Shown here: in pieces, positions 14,621 to 23,980 of the stretch
Numbering within the stretch: the first letter of the stretch is position 1
Layout of the letters: each line of letters begins with the position of its first letter
Origin: Occultella aeris
GTDB taxonomy: Bacteria > Actinomycetota > Actinomycetes > Actinomycetales > Beutenbergiaceae
NCBI RefSeq assembly: GCF_902703175.1
Contig: NZ_CACRYJ010000039.1
Span: 1-33,561, forward strand
Direction of reading: 5' to 3'
DNA: 33,561 nt
The notes under the pieces: generated by a model
Told to the model about the DNA's origin: nothing
Seen by the model: only the letters and a program-made list of their open reading frames with translations
The model's database searches: none
Translations under genes and position numbers: made by a program

Positions 14621-14639
14621 CGAGGTGAGGGTCACCTAA
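14621..14639. promoter_or_regulatory. DtxR/IdeR-type iron-box candidate upstream of menJ-nuo
   Basis: The sequence CGAGGTGAGGGTCACCTAA contains perfect inverted arms AGGTGA and TCACCT around GGG. Compared by eye with the DtxR/IdeR consensus TTAGGTTAGGCTAACCTAA it matches 14 of 19 positions, including AGGT and ACCTAA. It lies 24 bases before a -10-like TAGCCT, so it would sit next to or over a -35 region. Binding by an iron-dependent regulator is inference. Confidence 0.42.
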
Positions 14640-14663
14640 CCGGACGGTTCGTCGTCGCGGGGG

Positions 14664-14669
14664 TAGCCT
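14664..14669 (+). promoter_or_regulatory. Possible -10 of the menJ-nuo operon
   Basis: TAGCCT fits the TANNNT pattern used elsewhere in the window. It would give a leader of about 135 bases including the hairpin at 14721. TAGGGT at 14768-14773 is an alternative with a leader of about 26 bases. Confidence 0.28.
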
Positions 14670-14720
14670 AGGCGCGTGGCCGGCCTTGCACGCCGGTGCC
14701 GCCCCCCGTGAAACCTGCGA

Positions 14721-14744
14721 GCCGGAGCGCCCTGCGCGCTCGGC
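14721..14744 (+). other. GC-rich hairpin in the menJ leader
   Basis: GCCG, a bulged G and AGCGC can pair with GCGCTCGGC across the loop CCTGC, giving a nine-base-pair stem with one bulge. It is followed four bases later by a strong Shine-Dalgarno-like AAGGAGGG that has no start codon at normal distance. It may be a leader RNA structure; it does not match a riboswitch class I know. Confidence 0.3.
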
Positions 14745-14805
14745 GAGAAGGAGGGTGCGCCCGGCAATAGGGTGGCGGTGAGGACACGATTCAGGATGGG
14801 AACAG

Positions 14806-16122
14806 GTGGACAGCGTGGGACACGCACCAGGTGATGATGCGGATGTCATCGTCGTCGGTGCCGGACCCGCCGGCGCCGCCGCGGCGCACTACCTGGCCGC
14901 CGCCGGCCGCGAGGTGCTCCTGCTCGAGAAGGCGACGTTCCCGCGGGACAAGATCTGCGGCGACGGGCTGACCCCGCGGGCCGTCTCCGAACTCGTCCGG
15001 ATGGGCGTGCCCACCCCGGCCGAGGACGGCTGGATCCGCAACAAGGGGCTGCGCGTCATCGGCGGCGGGCACACGATCCATCTCCCCTGGCCGGAGATCG
15101 AGCGCTACCCGAACTACGGGCTGGTCAAGTCCCGGATGGACCTGGACGCCACACTGGCCCACCACGCACGCGCCACCGGCGCGAAGCTGATGGAGGGGAT
15201 GAACGTCACCGGTCCCGTCACCGACGACCGCAGCGGCCGGGTCGTCGGTGTCACGGTCCGTCAGGTGGACGGCAGGGGCCGCCGGATCGACGGCGAGGCC
15301 GGTTCCGAGCGCACCCTGCGCGCCCCGGTGGTGATCGCCGCGGACGGCGTGTCCGCGCGGCTGGCGACGTCGCTGGGGATCACCAAGAGCGACAACCGCC
15401 CGATGGGCGTCGCGGTACGCACCTACTTCAAGACCCCGCGCCACGACGACGAGTGGATGGAGTCACAGCTCGAGCTGTGGGACGGCGAGGCCGGCAGGTC
15501 GAACCTGCTGCCGGGCTATGGCTGGATCTTCGCGCTCGGCAACGGCCTCGCCAACGTCGGCCTCGGCTCGGTGAGCTCCAACGCCAAGGCGACCCAGCTG
15601 GACTACAAGTCCCTGATGGCCGCCTGGATGCGCAACGCGCCACCGGAGTGGGAGTTCACGCCGGAGAACCAGGTTGGCCCGGTCCGGGGCGCCGCGCTGC
15701 CGATGGCGTTCAACCGCAAGCCCCACTACAGCCGCGGCCTGATGCTCGTCGGCGATGCGGGCGGCATGGTCTCCCCGTTCAACGGCGAGGGCATCGCGTA
15801 TGCGCTGCAGGCCGGGCGGGTCGCGGCCGATGTGGCCGGGCAGGCCCTCGCGCGCACCTCCGACGCCGCCCGTGAGCGCACGCTGGCCACCTACCCGGTG
15901 CGCATGCGCGATGAGCTGGGCGGCTACTTCACGCTCGGACGACACTTCGTCAAGCTGATCGAGCGGCCGGCCGTGATGCGCGTGTGCACGAAGTACGGCC
16001 TGCCGCGACCCCTGCTCATGAAGTTCGTGCTCAAACTGCTCTCGGACAGCTACGACACCCGCGGTGGCGACGCCATGGACCGCATCATCACCGCCCTGAC
16101 CCGCATCGTCCCGGCTGCCTGA
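14806..16122 (+). CDS. menJ: Geranylgeranyl-reductase-family FAD protein, probable menaquinone reductase (MenJ-like)
   Basis: A 438-residue flavoprotein. The N-terminal Rossmann motif GAGPAG (18-23) is followed by YLAAAGREVLLLEKATFPRDKICGDGLTPRAV, typical of the geranylgeranyl reductase family. The second FAD motif is VGDAGGMVSPFNGEGIAYALQAG. The M. tuberculosis homologue class (MenJ) saturates one isoprene of the menaquinone tail, and placement between menG and nuo with a polyprenyl synthase at the operon end supports that role. Geranylgeranyl lipid or carotenoid reduction is the alternative. The GTG at 14806 is preceded by AGGATGGGAA; a GTG at 14815 is also possible. It is 17 bases upstream of nuoA and leads the operon. 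Confidence 0.85.
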   Translation: MDSVGHAPGDDADVIVVGAGPAGAAAAHYLAAAGREVLLLEKATFPRDKICGDGLTPRAVSELVRMGVPTPAEDGWIRNKGLRVIGGGHTIHLPWPEIERYPNYGLVKSRMDLDATLAHHARATGAKLMEGMNVTGPVTDDRSGRVVGVTVRQVDGRGRRIDGEAGSERTLRAPVVIAADGVSARLATSLGITKSDNRPMGVAVRTYFKTPRHDDEWMESQLELWDGEAGRSNLLPGYGWIFALGNGLANVGLGSVSSNAKATQLDYKSLMAAWMRNAPPEWEFTPENQVGPVRGAALPMAFNRKPHYSRGLMLVGDAGGMVSPFNGEGIAYALQAGRVAADVAGQALARTSDAARERTLATYPVRMRDELGGYFTLGRHFVKLIERPAVMRVCTKYGLPRPLLMKFVLKLLSDSYDTRGGDAMDRIITALTRIVPAA

Positions 16123-16139
16123 GCGGGAGAGGAAGAGAT

Positions 16140-16502
16140 ATGACCAACCCGTACATCCCGTTGCTCATCATGGGTGGGCTCGCCCTGCTCCTCGGGGTCG
16201 GTGGGCTCGCGGCCAGCGCGGTCATCGGGCCGAAGCGCTACAACAAGGTCAAGGTGGATGCCTACGAATGCGGCATCCAGCCCTCACCGCACTCCGTCGG
16301 CGCCGGCCGGTTCCCGATCAAGTACTACATCGTGGCGATGACGTTCATCGTCTTCGATATCGAGGTGGTCTTCCTCTACCCGTGGGCCGTGAGCTTCACC
16401 GAGCTCGCCGGGTTCGGCCTGATCGCCATGTTTGGCTTCCTGTTCCTGATCACCGTGCCGTTCGTCTACGAATGGCGCCGTGGCGGCCTGGACTGGGACT
16501 GA
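16140..16502 (+). CDS. nuoA: NADH-quinone oxidoreductase subunit A
   Basis: A 120-residue membrane subunit of complex I with three helices (about 5-28, 62-83, 90-110). Conserved features are VDAYECGIQPSP (Cys-containing loop), RFPIKYYIVAMTFIVFDIEVVFLYPWA with the acidic DIE in helix 2, and the terminal GGLDWD. The subunit lies next to NuoH at the quinone cavity. The ATG at 16140 follows GAGAGGAAGAGAT, a serviceable ribosome binding site; upstream open frame is a shadow of menJ. It is separated from nuoB by 16 bases, one of only four non-overlapping junctions in the operon. Confidence 0.96.
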   Translation: MTNPYIPLLIMGGLALLLGVGGLAASAVIGPKRYNKVKVDAYECGIQPSPHSVGAGRFPIKYYIVAMTFIVFDIEVVFLYPWAVSFTELAGFGLIAMFGFLFLITVPFVYEWRRGGLDWD

Positions 16503-16518
16503 GAGAGGAACGTAGATC

Positions 16519-17076
16519 ATGGGACTCGAAGAGAAGCTGCCCTCGGGGTTCGTGCTGGGCAAGGTCGAGGATCTGGTCGGTTGGGTCCGGTCCTCCTCGA
16601 TGTGGCCGGTCACGATGGGCCTGGCCTGCTGCGCCATCGAGATGATGGCCGCCGGCACCCCCCGGTTCGACCTCGCCCGGTTCGGCATGGAGGTGTTCCG
16701 CGCCTCGCCGCGCCAGGCGGACCTGATGATCGTGTCCGGCCGGGTCAGCCACAAGATGGCGCCGGTGCTGCGGACCGTCTACGACCAGATGGCCGACCCG
16801 AAGTGGGTCATCTCCATGGGTGTGTGCGCGTCCTCGGGCGGCATGTTCAACAACTACGCGATCGTCCAGGGCGTGGACCACGTCCTGCCCGTCGACGTGT
16901 ACCTGCCCGGTTGCCCGCCCCGGCCCGAGATGCTGATCAACGCCATCCTCGAACTGCACAAGCAGGTCATCAAGGGTGGGCCGCTCGGTGAGCACCGGGC
17001 CGAGATCAACCGTGCCGTCGAGGCCGCGGCCCTCGACGCCGTCCCGACGCAGGAGATGAAGGGGCTGCTCGCATGA
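16519..17076 (+). CDS. nuoB: NADH-quinone oxidoreductase subunit B
   Basis: A 185-residue peripheral-arm subunit that holds cluster N2, the last iron-sulfur cluster before quinone. The four ligands are visible: Cys37 and Cys38 (LACCAIE), Cys103 ([10 protein letters not shown]) and Cys132 (LPGCPPRPE). The conserved [24 protein letters not shown] segment for contact with NuoD and the quinone channel is intact. The N terminus [19 protein letters not shown] has an amphipathic character. GAGAGGAA precedes the ATG. The last four bases overlap nuoC (ATGA). The C-terminal 20 residues are a variable tail. Confidence 0.97.
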   Translation: MGLEEKLPSGFVLGKVEDLVGWVRSSSMWPVTMGLACCAIEMMAAGTPRFDLARFGMEVFRASPRQADLMIVSGRVSHKMAPVLRTVYDQMADPKWVISMGVCASSGGMFNNYAIVQGVDHVLPVDVYLPGCPPRPEMLINAILELHKQVIKGGPLGEHRAEINRAVEAAALDAVPTQEMKGLLA

Positions 17077-17840
17077 GCGGAACCACCGGACCGGGCTCCG
17101 AGCCCGTCATCGACCCGTCCACCGAGGCACAGGAGGCCGGCTCCCAGCAGCTCGTCCAACGGCCGCGGGGCGCCACGCCGCTGGACATCATCGACGTTCG
17201 CAAGGGCATGTTCGGCGTCGAGGGGTCCGGCGACACCTCGGGCTTCGGTGGGCTCGAGCGCACCATCGCGCTGCCGGGACCGACCGAGCGGCCCTACGGC
17301 GGCTACTTCGACGAGGTCGCGGACATCCTGGCCGAGGTCCTCGGCGAGGCGGGCGTGAACTACGACGACGCCGTCGAGAAGGTCGTCATCTTCCGCGACG
17401 AGATGACCCTGTACATCGCGCGCGAGCACCTGCAGATCGTTTCGCGGTCGTTGCGCGACGACCAGGACCTACGGTTCGAGCTGTGCCTCGGCGTCAACGG
17501 GGTGCACTACCCTGCGGACGCCGGCCGGGAGCTGCACGCCGTCTACCCGCTGTTCTCGGTGACCCACAACCGGACCATCCGGCTCGAGGTCGCCGTCCCG
17601 GACGCGGACCCGCACATCCCGAGCGTGGTGGACATCTACCCCGCCAACAACTGGCACGAGCGAGAGACCTGGGACTTCTTCGGCATCGTCTTCGACGGCC
17701 ACCCGAGCCTGTCCCGGATCGAGATGCCGGACGACTGGCCCGGCCACCCGCAGCGCAAGGACTACCCGCTGGGTGGGATCCCGGTGGAATACAAGGGCGC
17801 GACAGTACCCGCGCCCGATGAGCGGAGGGCCTACAACTGA
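17073..17840 (+). CDS. nuoC: NADH-quinone oxidoreductase subunit C
   Basis: A 255-residue peripheral-arm subunit (30-kDa family) that packs against NuoD. The family signature [21 protein letters not shown] and [18 protein letters not shown] are present near the C terminus. The first 60 residues, including [20 protein letters not shown], are a variable acidic extension common in actinobacterial NuoC. It is a separate gene from nuoD, unlike the E. coli nuoCD fusion. It starts in the nuoB stop (ATGA) and its own TGA shares one base with the nuoD ATG (TGATG), which points to coupled translation and equal subunit supply. Confidence 0.96.
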   Translation: MSGTTGPGSEPVIDPSTEAQEAGSQQLVQRPRGATPLDIIDVRKGMFGVEGSGDTSGFGGLERTIALPGPTERPYGGYFDEVADILAEVLGEAGVNYDDAVEKVVIFRDEMTLYIAREHLQIVSRSLRDDQDLRFELCLGVNGVHYPADAGRELHAVYPLFSVTHNRTIRLEVAVPDADPHIPSVVDIYPANNWHERETWDFFGIVFDGHPSLSRIEMPDDWPGHPQRKDYPLGGIPVEYKGATVPAPDERRAYN

Positions 17841-19198
17841 TGGCTGCCACCTTCCCGTCAGCAACGCGCGGCGCCGGCCCGGCCGGGACCGAGGGCGTCC
17901 ACGAGTTCACCGCAGGCGGCGGTGACTGGGACGAGATCAGTGCCGAGGCCGAACGCCTCGGTGACGAGCGGATCGTCATCAACATGGGTCCGCAGCACCC
18001 GTCCACGCACGGCGTGCTCCGCATCGTCCTGGAGATCGAGGGCGAGACCGTCACCGAGGCCCGGGCCGGTATCGGGTTCCTGCACACCGGCATCGAGAAG
18101 AACATGGAGTTCCGCACCTGGACCCAGGGCGTGACGTTCTGCACCCGCATGGACTACGTCGCCCCTCTGTTCCAGGAGGCGGGCTACTGCCTCGCCGTCG
18201 AGAAGCTCCTCGGCATCACCGACGACCTGCCCGAGCGGGCCACGCTGATCCGGGTCCTGATGATGGAGCTGAACCGGATCAGCTCGCACATCGTCGCGAT
18301 CGGGACCGGTGGCAACGAGCTCGGCGCCACCACGATGATGACCATCGCCTTCCGTGAGCGTGAGGAGATCCTGCGGATCTTCGAGGCGATCACCGGCCTG
18401 CGGATGAACCACGCCTACATCCGCCCCGGCGGCGTGGCCCAGGACCTCGCGCCCGGCACCACCCAGATGATCCGGGACGCGATCCCGAAGATCCGGGACG
18501 GCATCGGCGAGCTCGAGAGGCTCACCCTCGCGAACCCGATCTTCATCGGCCGACAGAAGGGCGTCGGCATCCTGCCGCTCGCCGGCGCCATGGCGCTCGG
18601 AACCGCGGGGCCGATGCTGCGTTCGGCCGGCGTGCCGTTCGACCTGCGTCGTGCGCAGCCGTACTGCGGCTACGAGAACTACGACTTCGACATCATCACT
18701 GACACCGGCGCGGACGCCTACGCCCGCGTGGTGGTCCGGTTCAAGGAGATGCGCGAGTCGCTGAAGATCGTCCAGCAGGTGCTGGACCGCCTCGAGGCCC
18801 AGGACCGCAAGGGCAAGCAGCCGGTCATGGTCGCGGACAAGAAGATCGCGTGGCCCGCGCAGCTGTCGGTCGGCAGCGACGGTCAGGGCAACTCGCTGGA
18901 GCACATCCGCCAGATCATGGGCACCTCGATGGAGGCTCTGATCCACCACTTCAAGCTGGTCACCGAGGGCTTCCGGGTCCCGGCCGGGCAGGTCTACCAG
19001 CAGATCGAGCACCCCAAGGGGATCCTCGGCGTGCACCTGGTCTCCGACGGTGGCACCCGGCCCTACCGAGTGCACTTCCGGGACCCGTCGTTCAACAACC
19101 TGCAGTCGCTGTCGATCCTCTGTGAGGGCGGCACCATCGCCGACGTGGTGATCTCGGTCGCCTCGATCGACCCGGTCCTGGGAGGGGTGGACCGCTGA
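17840..19198 (+). CDS. nuoD: NADH-quinone oxidoreductase subunit D
   Basis: A 452-residue subunit (49-kDa family) that forms the quinone-binding pocket with Nuo[23 protein letters not shown] lies at residues 48-69. His57 and Tyr106 ([10 protein letters not shown]) are 49 residues apart, the same spacing as the quinone head-group ligands His38 and Tyr87 of Thermus Nqo4. Other conserved blocks are [32 protein letters not shown] and the C-terminal [13 protein letters not shown] and [12 protein letters not shown]. An N-terminal 45-residue Gly/Ala-rich extension is not part of the core. It starts at the nuoC stop and ends at the nuoE start (TGATG). Confidence 0.97.
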   Translation: MAATFPSATRGAGPAGTEGVHEFTAGGGDWDEISAEAERLGDERIVINMGPQHPSTHGVLRIVLEIEGETVTEARAGIGFLHTGIEKNMEFRTWTQGVTFCTRMDYVAPLFQEAGYCLAVEKLLGITDDLPERATLIRVLMMELNRISSHIVAIGTGGNELGATTMMTIAFREREEILRIFEAITGLRMNHAYIRPGGVAQDLAPGTTQMIRDAIPKIRDGIGELERLTLANPIFIGRQKGVGILPLAGAMALGTAGPMLRSAGVPFDLRRAQPYCGYENYDFDIITDTGADAYARVVVRFKEMRESLKIVQQVLDRLEAQDRKGKQPVMVADKKIAWPAQLSVGSDGQGNSLEHIRQIMGTSMEALIHHFKLVTEGFRVPAGQVYQQIEHPKGILGVHLVSDGGTRPYRVHFRDPSFNNLQSLSILCEGGTIADVVISVASIDPVLGGVDR

Positions 19199-20028
19199 TG
19201 GTCGCCGACAACCGTGGTTACGCGCCCGACGTCCGGGCCCGACTCACCGCCGACGCGGACCAGATCCTGGCCCGCTACCCCGAGGCGCGCTCGGCCCTGC
19301 TGCCGCTGCTGCACCTGGTGCAGTCCGAGGACGGCTACGTGAGCCCGGCCGGGATCGCGTTCTGCGCGGACGTGCTGGACCTCAGCCGCGCCTCGGTCTC
19401 CGCCGTCGCCACCTTCTACAGCCAGTACAAGCGGCGTCCGAACGGTGAGTACACCGTGGGGGTCTGCACCAACACGCTGTGCGCCGTGATGGGCGGGGAC
19501 GCGATCTTCGACCGGCTCTCCGAGCGGTTGGGCATCGGCCACGACGAGACCACCGAGGACGGCCGGATCACCCTCGAGCGGGTCGAGTGCAACGCCGCGT
19601 GCGACTACGCACCCGTGATGGTCATCAACTGGGAGTTCTTCGACAACCAGACCCCCACCTCCGCGGTGGACGTCGTGGATGCCCTCCTCGAGGGCCGACC
19701 GGTGACGCCGACCCGTGGCGCGGACACCGTCGCCACGTTCCGGGAGGTCTCCCGGGTGCTCGCCGGGTTCGAGGACGGTCGTGCGGATGAGGGTGTCGGG
19801 GCCGGCCCGGCCACCCTGGTCGGCCTGGAGATGTCCCGTGCCAAGGGCTGGACCGCCCCCGCGGCCGAGTCCGGCGAGGCCGAGGACGCAGCCGGGCCGA
19901 CCGTGGAACAGGCCGGCACCGAAGCGGTCGGCGAACCCGGCTCCAGCGCCGAGCGCGAGGAGACCACCCCCGCGGACGAATCCGCGGAACCGGTGACCAA
20001 GTCCGAAGAGAAGGGCTCGAGCGAATGA
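19198..20028 (+). CDS. nuoE: NADH-quinone oxidoreductase subunit E
   Basis: A 276-residue subunit (24-kDa family) binding the [2Fe-2S] cluster N1a through Cys90, Cys95 (GVCTNTLCAVMGG), Cys131 and Cys135 (ECNAACDYAPV). The thioredoxin-like core ends near residue 165. The remaining 110 residues include a conserved-looking TRGADTVATFREVSRVLAGF segment and then a very acidic, low-complexity Glu/Ala/Pro tail (about 225-276) of unknown role. It forms the NADH dehydrogenase module with NuoF and NuoG. The last four bases overlap nuoF (ATGA). Confidence 0.96.
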   Translation: MVADNRGYAPDVRARLTADADQILARYPEARSALLPLLHLVQSEDGYVSPAGIAFCADVLDLSRASVSAVATFYSQYKRRPNGEYTVGVCTNTLCAVMGGDAIFDRLSERLGIGHDETTEDGRITLERVECNAACDYAPVMVINWEFFDNQTPTSAVDVVDALLEGRPVTPTRGADTVATFREVSRVLAGFEDGRADEGVGAGPATLVGLEMSRAKGWTAPAAESGEAEDAAGPTVEQAGTEAVGEPGSSAEREETTPADESAEPVTKSEEKGSSE

Positions 20029-21329
20029 CCACCCTGGCGCCGATCCTGAGCGACATCTGGGACGCACCCCGGTCCTGGACCTATGCGACGTACGCCGAGC
20101 ACCAGGGCTACGACGCCTGGCGCAAGGCCATCCACACCGACCCGACCGAGCTCGTCAACGCCGTGAAGGACTCCGGTCTGCGCGGCCGTGGCGGTGCTGG
20201 GTTCCCCACCGGGCTCAAGTGGAGCTTCCTGCCCCCGCCGGACGGCGGCCCTCGCTACCTCGTCGTCAACGCCGACGAGTCCGAGCCGGGCACCTGCAAG
20301 GACATCCCGCTGATGCTGGCGAACCCGCACTCCCTCATCGAGGGCGTCGCGATCACCTCCTTCGCGATCGGCTCCAACCACGCGTTCATCTACCTGCGTG
20401 GCGAGGTCGTGCACGTCTACCGCCGCCTGCTCGCCGCCGTGCGCGAGGCGCGCGAGGCCGGCCTGCTCGGCACGAACATCCTCGGCACCGGCTACGACCT
20501 CGAGGTCACCGTGCACGCCGGCGCCGGCGCCTACATCTGCGGTGAGGAGACCGCCCTCCTGGACTCCCTCGAGGGCCGCCGCGGCCAGCCCCGCCTGAAG
20601 CCGCCGTTCCCCGCAGTCGCCGGTCTGTACGCCCGGCCGACCGTGGTGAACAACGTCGAGTCGATCGCGAGCGTGCCAACGATCGTGCGCAACGGCGTGG
20701 ACTGGTTCACGTCGATGGGCACCGAGAAGTCGAAGGGTCACGGACTCTTCTCGCTCTCCGGGCACGTCGCCCGGCCGGGTCAGTACGAGGCCCCGCTCGG
20801 CATCACGTTCCGCGAACTCCTCGACATGGCCGGCGGTATCCGGGACGGCCACTCCCTGAAGTTCTGGACGCCGGGTGGCTCGTCCACCCCGATCCTGACC
20901 GCGGAGCACATGGACGTCGTCATGGACTACGAGTCCGTTGGCGCCGCCGGCTCGATGCTCGCCACCCGGGCCATCCAGGTCTTCGACGAGACCACCTCGG
21001 TGGTCCGGTGCGTGTCCCGCTGGACCGACTTCTACCAGCACGAATCCTGCGGCAAGTGCACCCCCTGCCGCGAGGGCACGTTCTGGCTGAAGCAGATCCT
21101 GCACCGCCTGGAGGCCGGCAAGGGCACCGAGTCCGACGTCGACCTGCTGCTGGACGTGGCCGGCAACATCGAGGGCCGCTCGTTCTGCGCCCTCGGGGAC
21201 GCCGCCGCCACCCCGATCAAGAGCGCCATCAAGTACTTCCGCGAGGAGTTCGAGCAGGGCATCCACACGCCCGCCTGGGAACTCTTCCCCTACGAGGCCA
21301 ACGCGGCCTTCTCCGGAGCGACTGCATGA
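20025..21329 (+). CDS. nuoF: NADH-quinone oxidoreductase subunit F (FMN, NADH site)
   Basis: A 434-residue subunit (51-kDa family) where NADH binds and reduces FMN. The Gly-rich [15 protein letters not shown] (54-68) and [14 protein letters not shown] (82-95) form the NADH and FMN pockets, with [19 protein letters not shown] (166-184). Cluster N3 ligands are Cys342, Cys345 and Cys348 ([15 protein letters not shown]) and Cys388 (SFCALGD). All are present, so the subunit should be functional. Start and stop overlap nuoE and nuoG by four bases each. Confidence 0.97.
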   Translation: MTTLAPILSDIWDAPRSWTYATYAEHQGYDAWRKAIHTDPTELVNAVKDSGLRGRGGAGFPTGLKWSFLPPPDGGPRYLVVNADESEPGTCKDIPLMLANPHSLIEGVAITSFAIGSNHAFIYLRGEVVHVYRRLLAAVREAREAGLLGTNILGTGYDLEVTVHAGAGAYICGEETALLDSLEGRRGQPRLKPPFPAVAGLYARPTVVNNVESIASVPTIVRNGVDWFTSMGTEKSKGHGLFSLSGHVARPGQYEAPLGITFRELLDMAGGIRDGHSLKFWTPGGSSTPILTAEHMDVVMDYESVGAAGSMLATRAIQVFDETTSVVRCVSRWTDFYQHESCGKCTPCREGTFWLKQILHRLEAGKGTESDVDLLLDVAGNIEGRSFCALGDAAATPIKSAIKYFREEFEQGIHTPAWELFPYEANAAFSGATA

Positions 21330-23980
21330 CCGCCACGACCAACGAATCGTCCTCGGCCGTGGCACCGGTCGAGGAGATCACGCTGACCATCGACGGCCTC
21401 GACGTCAGCGTGCCCAAGGGCACCCTGGTGATCCGCGCCGCCGAGACGATCGGGATCCAGATCCCGCGATTCTGCGACCACCCGTTGCTCAAGCCGGCCG
21501 GTGCGTGCCGCCAGTGCCTGGTGGACATCGCCACCCCCGACCGCGAGGGCAACCTGCGGGCGATGCCGAAGCCGCAGGCCTCCTGCACCATCGAGGCGAC
21601 GCCCGGCATGGTGGTGAACACCCAGCACACCTCGCCGGTGGCGGAGAAGGCCCAGCGGGGCCAGATCGAGTTCCTGCTCGTCAACCACCCGCTCGACTGC
21701 CCGGTCTGCGACAAGGGCGGCGAGTGCCCGCTGCAGAACCAGGCCATGAGCAACGGATCCGCGACGTCCCGGTTCGTCGACATCAAGCGCACGTTCCCCA
21801 AGCCGATCAAGATCTCCACGCAGATCCTGCTGGACCGCGACCGGTGCATCCTGTGCCAGCGGTGCACCCGGTTCTCCGCGGAGATCGCCGGCGACCCGTT
21901 CATCGACCTGCAGGGTCGCGGCGGCGGCGCGCCCGGTGGCCACGGCCACGGACTGCCGGCCCAGCAGATCGGCCGGTTCGACGAGGCCATCCTCGAGTAC
22001 ACCCCGAGCGGCGAGCAGTCCCCTGGCGAGTCCGAGCGCACCGGCGATGTCGTCGGCCCGTACGGCCAAGCCGGCGTGCTGTCCAGCGTGGCCGGCAGCA
22101 TCGGTGGAGCCCTGGAGGACACCTCGGGCCGCCCGTTCGCCTCGTACTTCTCTGGCAACACCGTGCAGATCTGCCCGGTCGGCGCCCTCACCTCGGCCGC
22201 GTACCGGTTCCGGTCCCGTCCGTTCGACCTGGTCTCGACGCCCTCGATCGCCGAGCACGACGCCTGCGGCTCCGCGATCCGCGTCGACCATCGCCGCGGC
22301 GTGGTGCTGCGCCGGCTGGCCGGCGACGACCCTGCGGTCAACGAGGAGTGGATCACCGACAAGGACCGGTTCGCGTTCGCCTGGCAGACGTCCCCGGACG
22401 TGCTCACCGCGCCCCTCGTGCGTGATGAGGAGACCGGAGAGCTCGTGCCGACCAGCTGGTCCGAGGCCATCGCCCTGGCCGCCGAAGGGCTCCGCAAGGC
22501 GCTCGACGGAGCCGGTGCGGCCGCGCTCCCCGGTGGCCGCCTGACCCTCGAGGACGCCTACGCCTGGTCGAAGTTCACCCGCCTGACGCTCGGCACCAAC
22601 GACGTCGACTTCCGGGCCCGGGTGCACTCGGCGGAGGAGGCGGACTTCCTCGCCAGCCGCGTCGCCGGCGGGGGCATGGACGTGATCTTCGGCGACCTCG
22701 AGCGTGCACCCCGGGTGCTCCTCGTCGGGCTCGAGCCCGAGGAGGAGGCCGGCACGATCTTCCTGCGGCTGCGCAAGGGCATGCTCGCCGGCCGCGTGCG
22801 GGTGACCACCATCGCCCCGCTCGCGTCGCGCGGCTCGACCAAGCTGCGCGCCGACGTCGTCCGCACCGCACCGGGTGACGAGCCCGCCGTCCTGGACGCG
22901 CTCTCCGGCTCGACCGGTACGCCCGGTGACCTCACCGATCTCAAGGCCGCTCTCGCCGAGCCCGGCACCGTCGTGCTCGCGGGCGAACGGCTCGCGGGAG
23001 TGCCCGGGGCGCTGTCCGCGCTGGACCGGCTGCTGACCGCGACCGGCGCCCGATTCGCCTGGGTGCCGCGCCGCGCCGGCGACCGCGGCGCCGTCGAGGT
23101 CGGTCTGCTTCCGGGCCTGCTGCCCGGGGGACGCCCGACGGCGCAGGCGCAGGCCCGCGTCGACGTCGCCGGAGTCTGGGGCGTGGGCGAACTGCCCACT
23201 GCACCGGGCCGTGACCTGACCGGGATCCTGGACGCCACCACGAGCGGAGAGATCGACGCCCTCGTCGTGGGCGGCATCGACCTCGCGGACCTGCCCTCCC
23301 CGGCCGACGCCGAGGTGGCGCTCGCCGCGGCCGGCTTCGTGGTCCAGCTGGAGGTCCGCCGGTCCGCGGTCACGCAGCACGCAGACGTGGTGCTGCCGAT
23401 CGCGTCCTCCACGCACAAGTCCGGCACCTTCCTGAACTGGGAGGGCCGCCCGCGCCCGTTCGGCCAGGTGTTCACCACCAGCGCGCTCACCGACTCACGG
23501 GTGCTCGGCATGCTCGCCGACGCTCTGGGAATCGACCTGGGCACCCGCACCCTCGAGGAGATCCACCGCGAGCTCGCCGAGTTCGACGGCTGGGAGGGTC
23601 CGCGCACCGGCGCCCCGTCGGTCCCCGCGGCGCCGGCTCCGGCGCTCGAGGCCGGCCAGGCGCGGCTCGCGACCTGGCGACTCATGCTCGACTCGGGCCG
23701 CGGCCAGGACGGCGAGCCCCACCTTGCCGGGACCGCGTACCGTCCGGTGGCGCTGCTCTCGCCGGCCACGGCCACCGCGCTCGGCATCGCCGAGGGCGGC
23801 CAGGTGCGCGTCAGCGGACCCGAGGGTGACATCGTCCTGCCGGTCCTGCCGACGCCGATGGGCGACGACGTGGTCTGGTTGCCGCAGCACTCCCCGGGAT
23901 CGTCCGTGTACCGGACGCTCGGGGTCACGGCCGGCGCCGCGGTGCGCCTGGCCGCCGTCGACGCGGAGGTCGCCCGATGA
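21326..23980 (+). CDS. nuoG: NADH-quinone oxidoreductase subunit G, N7 ligands lost, N4 motif with long insertion
   Basis: An 884-residue subunit (75-kDa family). N1b is bound by Cys50, 61, 64 and 87. N5 has its His121 and Cys125, 128, 134 ([15 protein letters not shown]). N4 has Cys174, 177, 180 and 283. Between the third and fourth N4 ligands there are 103 residues, against 43 or 44 in Thermus and E. coli; the extra roughly 60 residues start [15 protein letters not shown] and run to about 268. The positions that bind N7 in those species are Ala309, Asp312, Ser316 and Thr344 here, so N7 must be absent. The C-terminal half is the degenerate molybdopterin-oxidoreductase-like domain ([20 protein letters not shown]). 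The ATG at 21326 overlaps nuoF; the frame open to 21008 is a shadow. Confidence 0.95.
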   Translation: MTATTNESSSAVAPVEEITLTIDGLDVSVPKGTLVIRAAETIGIQIPRFCDHPLLKPAGACRQCLVDIATPDREGNLRAMPKPQASCTIEATPGMVVNTQHTSPVAEKAQRGQIEFLLVNHPLDCPVCDKGGECPLQNQAMSNGSATSRFVDIKRTFPKPIKISTQILLDRDRCILCQRCTRFSAEIAGDPFIDLQGRGGGAPGGHGHGLPAQQIGRFDEAILEYTPSGEQSPGESERTGDVVGPYGQAGVLSSVAGSIGGALEDTSGRPFASYFSGNTVQICPVGALTSAAYRFRSRPFDLVSTPSIAEHDACGSAIRVDHRRGVVLRRLAGDDPAVNEEWITDKDRFAFAWQTSPDVLTAPLVRDEETGELVPTSWSEAIALAAEGLRKALDGAGAAALPGGRLTLEDAYAWSKFTRLTLGTNDVDFRARVHSAEEADFLASRVAGGGMDVIFGDLERAPRVLLVGLEPEEEAGTIFLRLRKGMLAGRVRVTTIAPLASRGSTKLRADVVRTAPGDEPAVLDALSGSTGTPGDLTDLKAALAEPGTVVLAGERLAGVPGALSALDRLLTATGARFAWVPRRAGDRGAVEVGLLPGLLPGGRPTAQAQARVDVAGVWGVGELPTAPGRDLTGILDATTSGEIDALVVGGIDLADLPSPADAEVALAAAGFVVQLEVRRSAVTQHADVVLPIASSTHKSGTFLNWEGRPRPFGQVFTTSALTDSRVLGMLADALGIDLGTRTLEEIHRELAEFDGWEGPRTGAPSVPAAPAPALEAGQARLATWRLMLDSGRGQDGEPHLAGTAYRPVALLSPATATALGIAEGGQVRVSGPEGDIVLPVLPTPMGDDVVWLPQHSPGSSVYRTLGVTAGAAVRLAAVDAEVAR

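Larger units (their letters stand above)
14532..14805. other. 274-base upstream region of the menJ-nuo operon
   Basis: This is the largest gene-free stretch in the window. It starts with a relatively AT-richer patch (about 14570-14615), then an iron-box-like palindrome (14621-14639), a -10-like TAGCCT (14664-14669), a GC-rich hairpin (14721-14744), an orphan AAGGAGGG (14748-14755) and a second -10-like TAGGGT (14768-14773). I see no convincing coding frame. It probably contains the promoter and leader of the whole respiratory operon, but I cannot decide which -10 is used, as no clear -35 box is present. Confidence 0.6.

Noticed and set aside
14621-14639. Reading the palindrome upstream of menJ-nuo as a Rex (NADH/NAD+ sensor) operator
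   Set aside because: Rex sites have TGTGA and TCACA arms around a longer centre; here the arms are AGGTGA and TCACCT around three bases, closer to an iron box.
14748-14781. A leader peptide starting at the GTG at 14755
   Set aside because: The GTG overlaps the ribosome-binding-like motif itself, leaving no spacing, and the frame closes after eight codons.
19605-21365. A 586-codon minus-strand frame opposite nuoE and nuoF
   Set aside because: No domain or start signal and full overlap with conserved genes.
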